From: Antedon mediterranea
Taxonomy: Eukaryota > Echinodermata > Crinoidea > Comatulida > Antedonidae
NCBI RefSeq assembly: GCF_964355755.1
Contig: NC_092672.1
Location: 6,944,001 to 7,008,000, forward strand
Reading direction: 5' to 3'
DNA length: 64,000 nucleotides
Shown: positions 24,248 through 37,600 of the stretch, one piece after another
How positions within the stretch are numbered: position 1 is the stretch's first letter
How the letters are laid out: each line of letters starts with the position of its first letter
Position numbers and translations under genes: made by a program
Notes under the pieces: model-generated
What the model was told of the DNA's origin: nothing
Database searches by the model: none
The model's input: only the letters and a program-made list of their open reading frames with translations

Positions 24248-27200
24248 ATGAATATCGTACAAATGGCGATTTGGATTTTTGGACCATTGGTGCTGATCAT
24301 ACTGTCAGATTTTCCATATTCAAGTTAGTGTGTTTCTTATTTACATCACATGATGTTCACTTTAATTGTTTGGAATTTATACATTTTTAATGTAGCCTTT
24401 AATCCATAGGCCTATATACACTATACTGTAGTCAAGCGAAATACAGTATTGTAGTTGGCTGTTCTAAGATAGCAAAAGTACTACAATACTGTACCTCTTG
24501 ATCCATACGACTATATAACATTATGATTTTATTTCTAGCACTAGCCTACCCGACTTTGGAAGATGGTACAATAGGCAGAGAAGGCCGAATAGAAATGGAT
24601 GGATATGATGGCTACACTGGTACTGTCTGTTCTGTCGGATGGACCGAACACGACGCTAATCTGTTATGCAAGTTACTTGGTTACGAAGGAGCAGACGAAC
24701 AGGTAGTGTACAGATTTCGAGAAGGAACTGGAAATATTTGGTCAGAAATTACTGGGTGCATTGACCGTGATTACAGTACCGAATGTAGTCCTATCAACTC
24801 AACGGCGGATCCAGAATGTACACATTCAAAGGATGTTGGAGTTGTCTGCTCAAAACGTAAGTTGCAAACTTAGATAGAGGCTTATAGTTATATTGATGAC
24901 CCTAGTTGTTATAGTTTTTATGAACCAAAAACAACATTTTCTTCCCATAAACGTAATTTACAATATTGAACAAATAAGGTATCAGAATGGAGCCTATAGC
25001 AACTTATCTAGATACATAGTTAACTTTCCTTTTTTGTAATTTAGTGGATATTCGATTAGTTGGTGAAAATTCTAACGAAGGTCGTGTTGAGTTTAAATAT
25101 TATAGTCGATGGTCAGCAACTTGGGATCTACGACTTCCCGAAGCTGATGTAATCTGCCGTTCACTGAACTTTCCTTCTGCTGAGTTTTCGGAATGTGGGA
25201 TCTTTGGAACTGTATACGGCATGTCTTCTTATGGAATTATGTGTTTGGGTAATGAACAAGAAATAAGTGATTGTCGGATTTTCTATAGTTGGTATTCCTA
25301 TTTATATCGAGACCATCAATATGGGATTAGGTGTCTAAAAGGTACTGATTTGTAGAATTATAATGAGTACTATATGAAAGATTTCTTTCAAGTTTGTAAA
25401 CATTCTAACTTTAATTTGAATTAAATCAATTTGAACTTTTACAGATGGAGTAAAACTAACCGGAGGACAAGTTGAGTCAGAAGGACTACTTGAGGTTTAT
25501 ACAGCCTCTGAATGGCACACTGTCTGCTTCGAAGAATTTGACCTTGAAGCTGGACTAGTTGTCTGTAGACAACTTAACTTTGACAACGTTTTAGATATAA
25601 TTTCTGTCAATTACTCCAGCAATCTAAACGTAACGAGTAACATTTCTTGCTCGGGAACAGAGAATAGATTCGAAGATTGCTCATTCGAAACTGGACCAAT
25701 TCAGATGTGTAGAAGTAAAGTGTATTTGTCATGCGGAACAAGTAGGCAATACAATTCTAGACTGAACTATTTACGTTTTAGTTTTTAGAAATATACATTG
25801 TATACAAGTATACATTGGTATTTTGTACAGTACTTTCCTTAACAGTTGTATACAATTTCTTTATAACTCCGCAGGTGGATTAAGGTTGGTTGATGGCTAT
25901 TCCATGACTTCGGGATATGCTCAGTTTTATAATAATGGTACCTGGACATACGTGTGCAAATTCGAAGAAGAGGAAATGCATCCCTTTACGCATATCTGCC
26001 TACAGCAGCAAGCAACCGGTGTACACCTAGCCAGGCATAAGTACAACTACCGTATTAAGTATAACGACCCATGCTTAACGTGTAGCCAACGACGGTGCTA
26101 CAATTCAAATGAAAGTCATTCAACTACGCTTGAGAGTACCAACTATCGGTATTATTTAGACAATGTTGACTATGATGAATATAATTTTACCGAATGTGAC
26201 ACAGGTGAGATTATAGCTAGTTTGTTTATCTGAACAATTACTGAAGAAGACTATACACTATTTAGTAGTTATCGCATGTTGCCTTTGAAGCACAATTTAC
26301 AGTACATACAGTAACGATTTAAGGTATCCAACCAAAATTAGTATTTCATGAATGGCGGTTATGCTTTCTTCTTTACAGTTTACCTCCATTTACACATGGA
26401 ACATCGGAACCTAACAAAATGTCTTATTTATAGGAATGACCTTTGAATATGGGTTGGTCATAAATGTTAAAGCATTTGTCCGTTCCTTACTCCCTACACC
26501 ACTCCCCCACCACGTTCGTTTCACTGGAAAGTGTCCCATTATTAGGGATGACCCTTGAATATGGGTTGGTCATAAATGTTAAAGCATTTGTCCGTCCCTT
26601 ACTCCCTACACCACTCCCCCACCACGTTCGTTTCACTGGAAAGTGTCCCATCATTAGGGATGTCCCAACGGAAGTGTTATGATCTACTGTATTTTTATAA
26701 TAATAATAATTGATAAGAAACAGCCATAATAAAAAATCAAAATTAGACAAAACCAATAAACAAATTGTAAGAAAATAAGAAGTAAAATACTACATGAGGT
26801 TATCCGCGCAAAAGCAACGTGCATGTACCTATAGAATAAGTATGACAGCAGAAAGTTTATTATTATCATCCTATAACCTGTAAAGTAAATATTGATAAAT
26901 TGTGTCATTTTTGTGTCATATTGTATATACAGTATACACTGTAAATATTTAAAAATGTATTAAATTAATTGAGGGATTGATTTTTTAATGTTTTACTTAG
27001 AGAGAGTACGAATGCAGAACAGAAGCCATCATGGTCTGGTCGAAGTCTTCAGAAATGGTAATTGGAATTATGTTTGCAATGAACATTGGAACGAGAAAGC
27101 CGCAGAAATTGCTTGCAAAGAACTACATTTTCTTGGCGTTAAGTCATGGGAGAGTGGTAATAGAACCAGCCTAGTAATTGATACTGAAGTGATTCGTTGT

Positions 27201-28625
27201 CTTGGCACTGAACCAAGTCTGCTGGAGTGCGAATTTGAAAATGTGAATTGTACAAATGATATTGTACAACTAACATGTTCTGACGGTAATGGATTATAAT
27301 ATATATTCTTTATAAATATACACATCTCACTTGACAAACTACATTTCTGCGAGTCAAATTGCCTAGCGGTTAAGGCAAGGGCGCCGTTTATCGTACCTAA
27401 AAGAGCCAAAAATATCGGCATGGGTTCGAAGAAGCCGACTCGCTCCTATAGTTCTAGTGGTGGAACAACAACGCTAATCTAGACGGCGATTCCATTGGTA
27501 AAAAAGATGTTTCACACATGGCGTTTCATACTTATAATACTTGAGCTGAGACAAAATTAAACGAAACGCCGACTGGAATACCACATAAAAAGACAATAGC
27601 TTGGGCAAGTGAGTTGACAAATCACAAGTGACAATAACGGTCCTATTCCTTGCACGACATAAGCGTCCTTACGTTGCGTCCATTTGAGAACCAATTTATC
27701 GTATCACAAACAGTTATACGACGCTGGTACTTCTTGCTAAGTCCTCAGTTAAAAAAATAGTAATAAATAATAAATAGTTTAATTGACCAGGGAAGAGTTA
27801 GTTTACTCCTTCTTTTCCTGAAATAACTCGTATAGCGAGGAGTACGAAATGGAGAATTATGTAGACGTTGTTACATCATTATTGTGGTCCGATATTATAT
27901 GAACTTGTTCTTTTTTTATTTTAAACAGTTGGTATTCGTTTCAAAGGATCTGTGGTAGAGTACGCTGGTCGTGTAGAGATATATGAGAGTCATACGTGGT
28001 GGACGGTTTGTGATGATTATTGGAGCATTAATGACGCAAATGCTGCATGTAGAATGGCAGGCTACTCTGAAGCCATCAAAGCGTATGGTTATTCAGCGTT
28101 TGGTGAAGGAACTGATCCAATCATAGCTAATGACTTTCACTGTAGTGGAGAGGAAAACAGTTTATGGGACTGTCGTTCTACTGAACACCGTGATGGATAT
28201 TGTAGACATTATGAAGACGCCAGTTTAAGTTGTTCAACAAGTAAGAAGGGGAGTTTCAATTTTCTTTTTAAATCCCTGTTAAATTTTAGTTTTTATTGTT
28301 TATTAATTCTTTTTAACAGAATTTGTTCGACTTTCCGATGGCAGCCAACCATCTGCGGGTCGTGTTGAAGTATTTATTAGTGGGCAGTGGGGTACAGTTT
28401 GCGATGATAATTGGGACATGGACGATGCAAAGGTCGTCTGTCGGCAACTGGGTTTTACAAATGCTATTGCATCTTACGGCAGTGCTAGGTACAGTCCTGG
28501 TATTGGATCAATTCACCTCGATGAAGTGCAGTGTTCGGGGAACGAAACGGACCTATTACTTTGTAAAAGTTCACGAACTCACGACTGTGAGCACTCTGAG
28601 GATGCATCCGTATCTTGTGCTGTTG
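24248..28625 (+). CDS. Receptor A: signal peptide and seven SRCR/SRCR-like exons
   Basis: The signal peptide begins [19 protein letters not shown]. The seven exons that follow each encode a 95-110 residue module. Exon 28320-28625 is canonical SRCR ([47 protein letters not shown]). 27929-28240 is also clear ([27 protein letters not shown]). 24539-24856, 25045-25341, 25445-25741 and 27001-27285 keep the G-R-[VI]-E start and most Cys. 25875-26204 starts like SRCR (LRLVDG, TWTYVC) but then diverges and may have lost the fold. Exon 24539 has two possible acceptors six bases apart, both in frame. Confidence 0.85.
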
Positions 28626-31600
28626 GTATGGAAAAAATAATTATTTCTTTGCTTAATAGTCAAATAATTACACAAATACGGCGTTTAATTTTCCAAATTA
28701 TTTCAAATTAACATTGTGCCACAGCCAATGTAATAATTTTTACTTCAAAACATGTGCCTGAAATTTATACTTATTTAAAAAAAATAATAATGTAGTAGTT
28801 TTATAACTGTATCTTCTTTAATTGCTTTTTTTAAGATGTAGGTATAAATACGTTGTTTCCGGCTGAAGGTAAGTTGATATTTCATTGTTTAAAGATAGTT
28901 TTTTTAAATAATATCATCTCTATGGTAAGAGCTGGTCTAGTCAACATGCATTGCATTCTCGCTGCAAGTTTGTTTATAAAGATATTTTTAATTTATCAAA
29001 CAAAAATATTGGCATTTTGTTAGTTATCATTAAGTTGAAAATATTCTCCCAATTCAATGAATAACAAAATATTTATTATCGGTTTCGTATCTGTTTTATA
29101 TCTAATTAATCTAAGCGAGCAGAGAGAGAGAGAGAAATAAGATTGTCCATGCAGCAGTAGGACTAACAGCACGTGATATGAAATTAACCATATCAGATGG
29201 CAAGGATACAAAGATGTTTTATAAATTTTTCTAATAGAGGTATAACCTTAATTATAATTTTAGACGTAAAGTTGTTCCTCTTGCATTTTTTTTTTTGCAG
29301 GTGGATGTCTTGAGTATTGGTTTCCGAATGACGAGTCCTGCCTAACTGTCATTCAATCAACTACTAATAACATTTCGAATATTTCCTGTCCTCACGGATC
29401 GACATTTCTCTCAGTGTCTATGTCATCAATTCAAACAATAACAAAATATTTAGATATACTGTATGGTTATGAAGAAAACACTATTAATGTATTACTTTGG
29501 GAAAAGGTCTATCCGGAATGTGAATTTCTAAGATGGTCGCCTAAATCTAATAGTTTGAAAGAAGAAGAAATGGTCTGTACCGAATTAAATATCAGTGCTT
29601 ACATATGCCAACAAGATATGCCCACAGGTAATTATAACAAGTATGGTAATTATTCATTTTATTTTATATTGTGTAATTCATAGTACACATAAACACTATA
29701 ATTGCGTGGTAATTTAAAAGCATCAGAGAGTATAGCGCAGTCGGCTAAACTGGTGGTAGCCACTGTGGCAAATGTTAGTTTGCAACAGCAACTTTGTGTG
29801 TACTACAGTATTTATTTGTATAATTTTTTTTAAATTTATTTTTTGTATATGCTTTATTTAAATTCAGATAACCATACCACCTGTCCTGACAACCAGTTTA
29901 CTTGTACATCTGGAACTTGTATTCTAAGTTCATTGCAGTGTGATGGAAATTTTGATTGTCCTGATAAAAGTGATGAAGCACCACATTGTATCCAAGGTAA
30001 ACCAAATCATGTCATTTTCTTTTTTCTTTGTGAATCTTCATTTACTGTAAATCGTATAGCCGCGATAGAGTATATGGTTTGAAAAAAAAAAATATTGTGT
30101 TTAATGTAACAATATTATACAAATAATGAATGTTTATGAGTGTAATGGTACAAGTAATGGTACAAATAATGGCATGAGGTGAATGATGAAAGGTTATATA
30201 TCAACGAGGCAACGCCGAGTTGATATTAACCTTTCATCATTCACCAAATGCCATTATTTTTACCATTACACGATTAATATAAAACATTCATTATTTGTTT
30301 TATATAACATCTAAATAGATTACTGTCATTTGAATCAAATAAGGTAAGGTAGCCCTAGCCACAAGGCCTACATTTCGTTCACATTGATTAAAAACAGTAA
30401 CATTTGGTTTTTAATATTATATTAAATGTTATATTTATATGGATTTTATAAACACACCTACTTTACTGTTAATTATGTCAACAAACGACCAAACAATCTT
30501 AGGCCTAGCAAGGCTAAAACGCCTAGAATAGGCCTAGCCTAATACTAGCATGGCCTAGGCTAGACCTAGTAGCCTAGTACTAGCTTGGCTGAAAGGCAAA
30601 ACTTCGACAGACAATTGGAACTTATCTAGGCTAATTATGGTTTTTCCAACAATTCCACGTCTTGTAGGGATGTCCCCATTAATTAATCAAAATCCTAAAA
30701 ACGATCTATAGCTAATTTAAATGCCTTTTTGAATGAAATTAGTACATATATATATGTCCAAATCCTACACAAATATCTGCTGCTGTTGCATATCTCGCGG
30801 TGGTGTTTACAAATGAAACTGAGACCAGACGACAGGTGGCGCTGTATTTCACAGTAATTTGTATACTAGATTTTTTTTCATCCGCGAAACGTTTTTTTTT
30901 TCGTACACAAATGTTTAAAAGAGAAACGAAACTGAGGCCAGACAACAGGTGGCGCTGTTGTATTTCACAGTACAGAGCCATATTATAGAGTAATTTGTAT
31001 ACTAGATTATTTTTCATCCGCGAAACGTTTTTTTTTTCGTACACAAAAATGTTTCAAAAAGTACTATTAAACGATCGTTTAATAGTGCGTACTATTGCAC
31101 ACCATGTGACCCACAATCGTCCAATCAAATGACAGGAATTTATTTAGGTGTTATAAAAAGGAATAACGTACACGATAAGCGAGTCATTAGCACAACAGTA
31201 ACACTGGTCTAGTACCGTAGTTCTATTCAAGAGAAAAAATATCGCAACTCTTCGATATTATTAGGTATAAGAACGATTTATGTATGCAAATATTTGGCTG
31301 CAGAGTGGCAAAGATATACATATCTGAGACAACTTATATAAAATGGTTGTCTCCAACCGAACATTTTGAATGACATTAAATGATGTATTCCTCCACGCAT
31401 GTGGTAAATTTGATGTGTTTATATATAAAATTATTCTTAAATGCTTTTTGAAAAATGCAATTCAGTTAATTAATCCTAAGATATTTTTAAAACCAAAATG
31501 AAATAATATGAAATAGGATGTTTCGAGAGTAGAGGGCTGTTTGTTTCGAAAGAAAGTATCTTTTTAATAGGAGTTTCCCCTGAATTGTATCTCAATGAAG

Positions 31601-34600
31601 GGGTTCTATAGTATCATGAATTTATATTCAGCATCCATAAGTTAGATTTTTACAATTTAAATTTACTGTTTGTGTCTTGGTTCGTTTCGCACTCAGATTG
31701 TTACCAGACGACTGACGGGTCTGACTATCGAGGGACACGAAATTTCACAGAAGATCAAGTTGGTTGTTTAAAATGGACAAGCCATGTTAAAGGAACTGGT
31801 GCAATATATCCAGAAAATTACATTGGTAAAGGTATTGGTGATCACAACTTTTGTCGGAATCCAAACGAAAGACGCCGGCCATGGTGCTATACAAAGGATT
31901 TTTATGAAATTAAAGATTGTAGAGTTTCAGATTGTGGTAAGTTAAAGTATCAAACAGGGTGTAAACCATACAGCCACAGATTGTTAAGGTTTTAGGTTTT
32001 AGGTAGTTTGGCTATTTTGATTTCATGACTGGTATTAACGTTAATGCTTTTTAAACTTTTATTTTATACTTATATGTTTTTGTAAGGAATGTTAGCAAGT
32101 CGCTGAGAAAAGATAACAAAACAACAGTTGAATCCCATTTTAGTTTCAGAACCAGATAATAATTGTCCAATCACAAGCTTCCGATGTTTATCCGGTCATT
32201 GTATTCCCTATTCATTTTGTTGTGATCATAAATCTGATTGTCCGGATAATTCGGATGAAGCAGGTTGTAGTAAGTAACGTGTTTGTACAACCATTGATCA
32301 ATTTAATATAGTTTTTTTATTAATGTGCCATGCTCATCCTTTGAAGAGATGATATCTTTATCATTCTTATTATTTAAAATTGATAATATAATAGTATCAT
32401 CCTTAGTTATGTTTCTTTTTGCGTTGTTAGAAATTCTGTTTTGCAACGCGCGAATAGCACAAGTGTATGTATGATAAAGCCAAACCCAATTGCCGTCTAT
32501 GATCTTAGAACACACTTGTTCTATATTTAAACCAGTATTTCTTTGTTTCTAGCATTCATTAATTGTACCGAAAGCGAATTTGCATGTGATAATGGTCGTT
32601 GTTTGGAGTCATCGTCAAGATGCAATGCTGTTACGGATTGTTTAGATGAATCTGACGAGAGAAAATGTGGTTAAGTAGTCATTACACTAAAACTGTAGAT
32701 ATTATGTTTATTAATGATTCGGGTGACCGAGTTTAAAAGGAAAAACGTCGTAAACCATAACCATAACAGTACAGGTCCAAGGCACTCTCCTCTTGCTAAG
32801 ATCCATTCAGCCTGTGACAATACTTACTTTTTAAGTAAACAGAATAATATTTTTCTTGACATATATCATTGACATCGTTGGCACTCAATCTATGAAAGGT
32901 ACAAAAATCACAACCAATTTACAATAATACAATAACAAAACACCTTCCCTAAATGTACCCCTTCTTTGATAAACCTAACAATGGTAAACCATAACATGTA
33001 TAACAAAACAACAACAAAAGTATTTCTCAAGCCACATGTGTGTTGATCAACTCCAACTCTATCAAACATATCTTTACAGGTAAATGTAGCTCGAACTTTC
33101 TAAGATGTAGCGATGGAAAGTGTTTGCACCCAAAATACATATGTGATGGAGAATCTGATTGTCCCGATGGCACTGATGAAAAAAATGAAAACTGTGGTAC
33201 GTTGTTCATATTTTTATAGAATAGTGAATTTTATAAACAATGTTAAAATTTTTTTTTTTTAAATTAATTTTTTTAGACTTATATGTGGAAATTAATTATA
33301 TGTAAGCCAAAAAGTATAAAATATACGATATCATCGGATCTTTGTCAGAAAATGATTGATTATTTGCCGTTGGAGGTTGTTGAATATGTTGAATACCGTA
33401 GTGCCCTTTATCCGGTCGGTCAGGAACTATTAGACTGATTGTATTGTGTACAAAAACAATGCATGTTTATGAGTGCGATGGTAAAATAATTTTTAGGTGA
33501 AAGATGAAATTCTATTTTCATGAGGCGAAGCCGAGCGAAATGGTATTTTATATTTCACCGAAACGAAACGTTACAAGTACGTATATATATTTTATACTTG
33601 TTGGCTTGCACTTCCACTGTAATTCTGAAGCCAGATGAAATTATATTTGATCATATTCTTATACTATTATTTTCAAATAAAATCTATTTGATCATATGTT
33701 TATACTATTATTTCCCAAGATAATCTATTATTTATAACTGACTTTTTTTTTATTCTTACATAACAGAAAGTGTTTCATCAACATCCGTATGTGGTACAGA
33801 AAAATTCAAGTGCCAAAATAAACTTTGCATAGATCTACGTTACTTGTGTTTATTGGATTACGATCATTATTTATATATTAAGAAAGGGTGTCGTGATAAC
33901 AGTCATCTACAGAATTGTGGTAAGAAGTATAATGATTTGACAGACAGTAAATCAGTAAATATATGATATTCTAACATACATGTTTTAATTTTTAAAGTAT
34001 AATACATTAACATTTCCATAATTATAACATTGAAACAGAAAAAAGGGAAAAACATTATGTACTCATTTATTTCTATGACTTTTAAGATTACACTGATAAT
34101 GTTGTTTAGCGTAACAACGAAACATGTTTGCTCATTTTTTCATAAAGCTAAAGTTTATTCTAATTTTACTATGCTGTCGGAAGTTCGGCAACATTATTCG
34201 CTACATCACCTTAACACTTCGGTGTCAATCAAGGATTAGGAAAGTTGGTAAAACTTAAACAATTACAAATCGTTTTTCCAAAACGTTAATTATCTATTTA
34301 TTTATTATTTAGATCATCTTTTGTCTATGATATTTTTTTAATTTTTTCCAAAACATCAAATGTTTGTCAAGTTGGTTTTATATTATTTTGGATGGACCAT
34401 TTAAAAATGTATTTTTACAGATTCGTATGAATGTCCACCAAACACTTACAAATGTCCGGACTCGTACTGCATCACAATCAAGAGTCGATGTGATGGACAG
34501 AAAGATTGTGCGCATGGTGAAGATGAAGATTTCTGTGGTAGGATCAAGTTTTAATGTCCACATACATCTACTATAATGAATAACAAAATCTGCTCTTGCT

Positions 34601-37600
34601 GGGTTACAATATGAAAATTCGATATTGTAGAAAACACACACCTATATTTTATTGTGGTAATCTAACCAAAATCCTGGAATGAATTACTGTAATAAAAAGG
34701 AATTACACTTTTTAAATGCATTTCTTTTTACAGATGACTATGACTGCCCGGGATATTTCAAATGTCAAGATGCGTCAAATTGTATTTCTCAAGATCGTGT
34801 GTGTGATGGTATCAAAGACTGTCTTCGTGGGGATGATGAACTTTTTTGTAGTAAGTTTTAGTTTTGTATATTAAATCATCATATTCATCGATCAGTTTCT
34901 ATTTCAGAATACATAAATATAGTCACAAGCATGCAATGTAAAACAATGTTAAAGTTTGTATTCTTATATACAGCCAGCCACCGAGGTTTGAAATTTAGTA
35001 TAATCATAATTTTAAAATTGTATACTACCTTGAAGTCATCATTGTAAGAAACACTCTACAATAATACTGACAGATCAGTTTATTACAAAGTGTGACAATG
35101 GTTGTTTGTTACAAAGTTCGTCAACACTGTTTACAAAGTTCATCAGGTTATTACAAAGTGCGTCAATACTTACTACAAAGTTCGTCAAGTTAATACAAAG
35201 TGCGTCAAAAACGCTTATTACAAAGTGCGTCAGTTTATTACAAAGTGCGTCAACACTTATTACAAAGTACGTCAACACTTATTACAAAGTTAGTGAACAC
35301 TTATTACAAAGTTCTTCAAGTTAATACAAAGTGCGTCAAAAACGCTTATTACAAAGTGCGTCAGGTTATTACAAAATGCGTCAACACTTATTACAAAGTG
35401 CGTCAACACTTATTACAAAGTTCGTCAGGTTATTACAAAGTGCGTCAAAAACGCTTATTACAAAGTTCGTCCGTTTATTACAAAGTGCGTCAACACTTAT
35501 TACAAAGTACGTCAACACTTATTACAAAGTTCGTCAACACTTATTACAAAGTTCGTCAAGTTAATACAAAGTGCGTCAAAAACGCTTATTACAAAGTGCG
35601 TCAGGTTATTACAAAGTGCGTCAACACTTATTACAAAGTGCGTCAACACTTATTACAAAGTTCGTCAGGTTATTACAAAGTGCGTCAAAAACGCTTATTA
35701 CAAAGTTCGTCAGTTTATTACAAAGTGCGTCAACACTTATTACAAAGTGCGTCAACACTTATTACAAAGTGCGTCAACACTTATTACAAAGTGCGTCAAC
35801 ACTTATTACAAAGTTCGTCAAGTTAATACAAAGTGCGTCAAAAACGCTTATTACAAAGTGCGTCAGGTTATTACCAAAGTGCGTCAACACTTATTACAAA
35901 GTGCGTCAACACTTATTACAAAGTTCGTCAAGTTAATACAAAGTGCGTCAAAAACGCTTATTACAAAGTGCGTCAGGTTATTACCAAAGTGCGTCAACAC
36001 TTATTACAAAGTGCGTCAACACTTATTACACAGTGCTTCAACACTTATTACACAGTGCTTCAACACTTATTCCAATGTTCGTCAGTTTATTACACAGTGC
36101 TTCAACACTTATTCCAATGTTCGTCAGTTTATTACACAGTGCGTCAAAGACGCTTATTACAAAGTTCGTCAACACTTTTTACAAAGTTCGTCAACACTAA
36201 TTACAAAGTGCGTCAAAAACGCTTATTAACAAAGTTCGTTAACATTTATTACAAAGTTCATCAATACTTATTATAGAAGTTCGTCAGGTTATTACAAAGT
36301 GCGTCAACACTAATTGTTACAAAGTGCGTCAACACTAATTGAAAGTGCGTCAATACTAATTGTTACAAAGTTCGTTAACACTTATTACAAAGTTCATCAA
36401 CACTTATTCCAAAGTTCGTCAGTTTAAAGTGCGTCAAAAACGCTTATTACAAAGTTCGTCAAGTTAATACAAAGTGCGTCAACACTTATTACAAAGTGCG
36501 TCAGGTTATTACAAAGTGCGTCAACATTTATTACAAAGTGCGTCAAAAATGCTTATTACAAAGTTCGTTAACACTTTTTTGATACTCGGAGATATTCCAA
36601 AATAATAAAATACATTTCTTGTATATTTCCATTATTTCCAACTGTATTATTATAGTTTTCGAGATATGTCCCTTTTCAAACCAAATGACGAACTCTCCTC
36701 TAGCAATTACAGCTAGAGAAATAATGTATTATCAGGAGGATAACTGTAAATATATTGATTATGTTTATTTTAGATTTAACATGCCCTGACGGATGTAACT
36801 GTCAAGGTCTTTCTTATATCTGCACTGGGACAGAATGGAAAAAATATAAAGCTGAACTAATTCCACAAGATATAAGATATTTGTATGTATTACGTTTTAT
36901 TGTATCATACTGGTTCACATAAGTACTCACATATTAAAAGTAACTTAATTTTTTCGGAAATTATATTGATTTATAAATAAGAAGATTTGCTTATTTTTTT
37001 TAGAAACGTGAGCAAGGTTTCCGTACATCCTTGTAAGGGTGTTTCTAGAGATGAACTACTTTTCATGAAGTTACAATACCATTATCTTGTAGTCCTGTAA
37101 GTATTTTAGATACTGTTACCGTAAAGCCCTGATTATAGATTACTACTATATTAATTTTGGTCACGTCCCACCTTTTTGTCGTGAGGTGGTTTCCCGAATG
37201 ATCGTAAAATAAAAACGGTACTGGGTATGACCAACTAGCGTTCCTGTCACCAACTAGTCATCCATTCTAGAAGTACTGATGTAGTAGCCTATCTGTACGG
37301 TGACCATAGAATGTGACCCGAGACATGACTAACTACGACTTTTAGTTGATAGAAGATTGAAAACATTGTTCAGAAGAGTTGTACTGTATGTGGATGTATA
37401 ATGAAATTATGTCAATAATGATAACACACTAGGCATATAAATATAGTCATGTTTGTTAGTAAAAATAATTTTGAGTTAATAAGATATAAGGAAGAAAAGC
37501 AAAGAGACTATGGAGCGGCTATTCCTGAATATACAATACTAAGTATCGACGTTTCGATATTCAATATTGAACTTGACCAGTTATGCTTAGAGAATACATA

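Noticed and set aside
27068-27421. Minus-strand frame of 117 codons
   Set aside because: Antisense to the SRCR exon 27001-27285, which has splice sites and homology on the plus strand.
35102-36276. Plus-strand frames of up to 208 codons ([10 protein letters not shown] pattern)
   Set aside because: Translation of the 20-25 bp minisatellite in an intron; no splice sites or domain.
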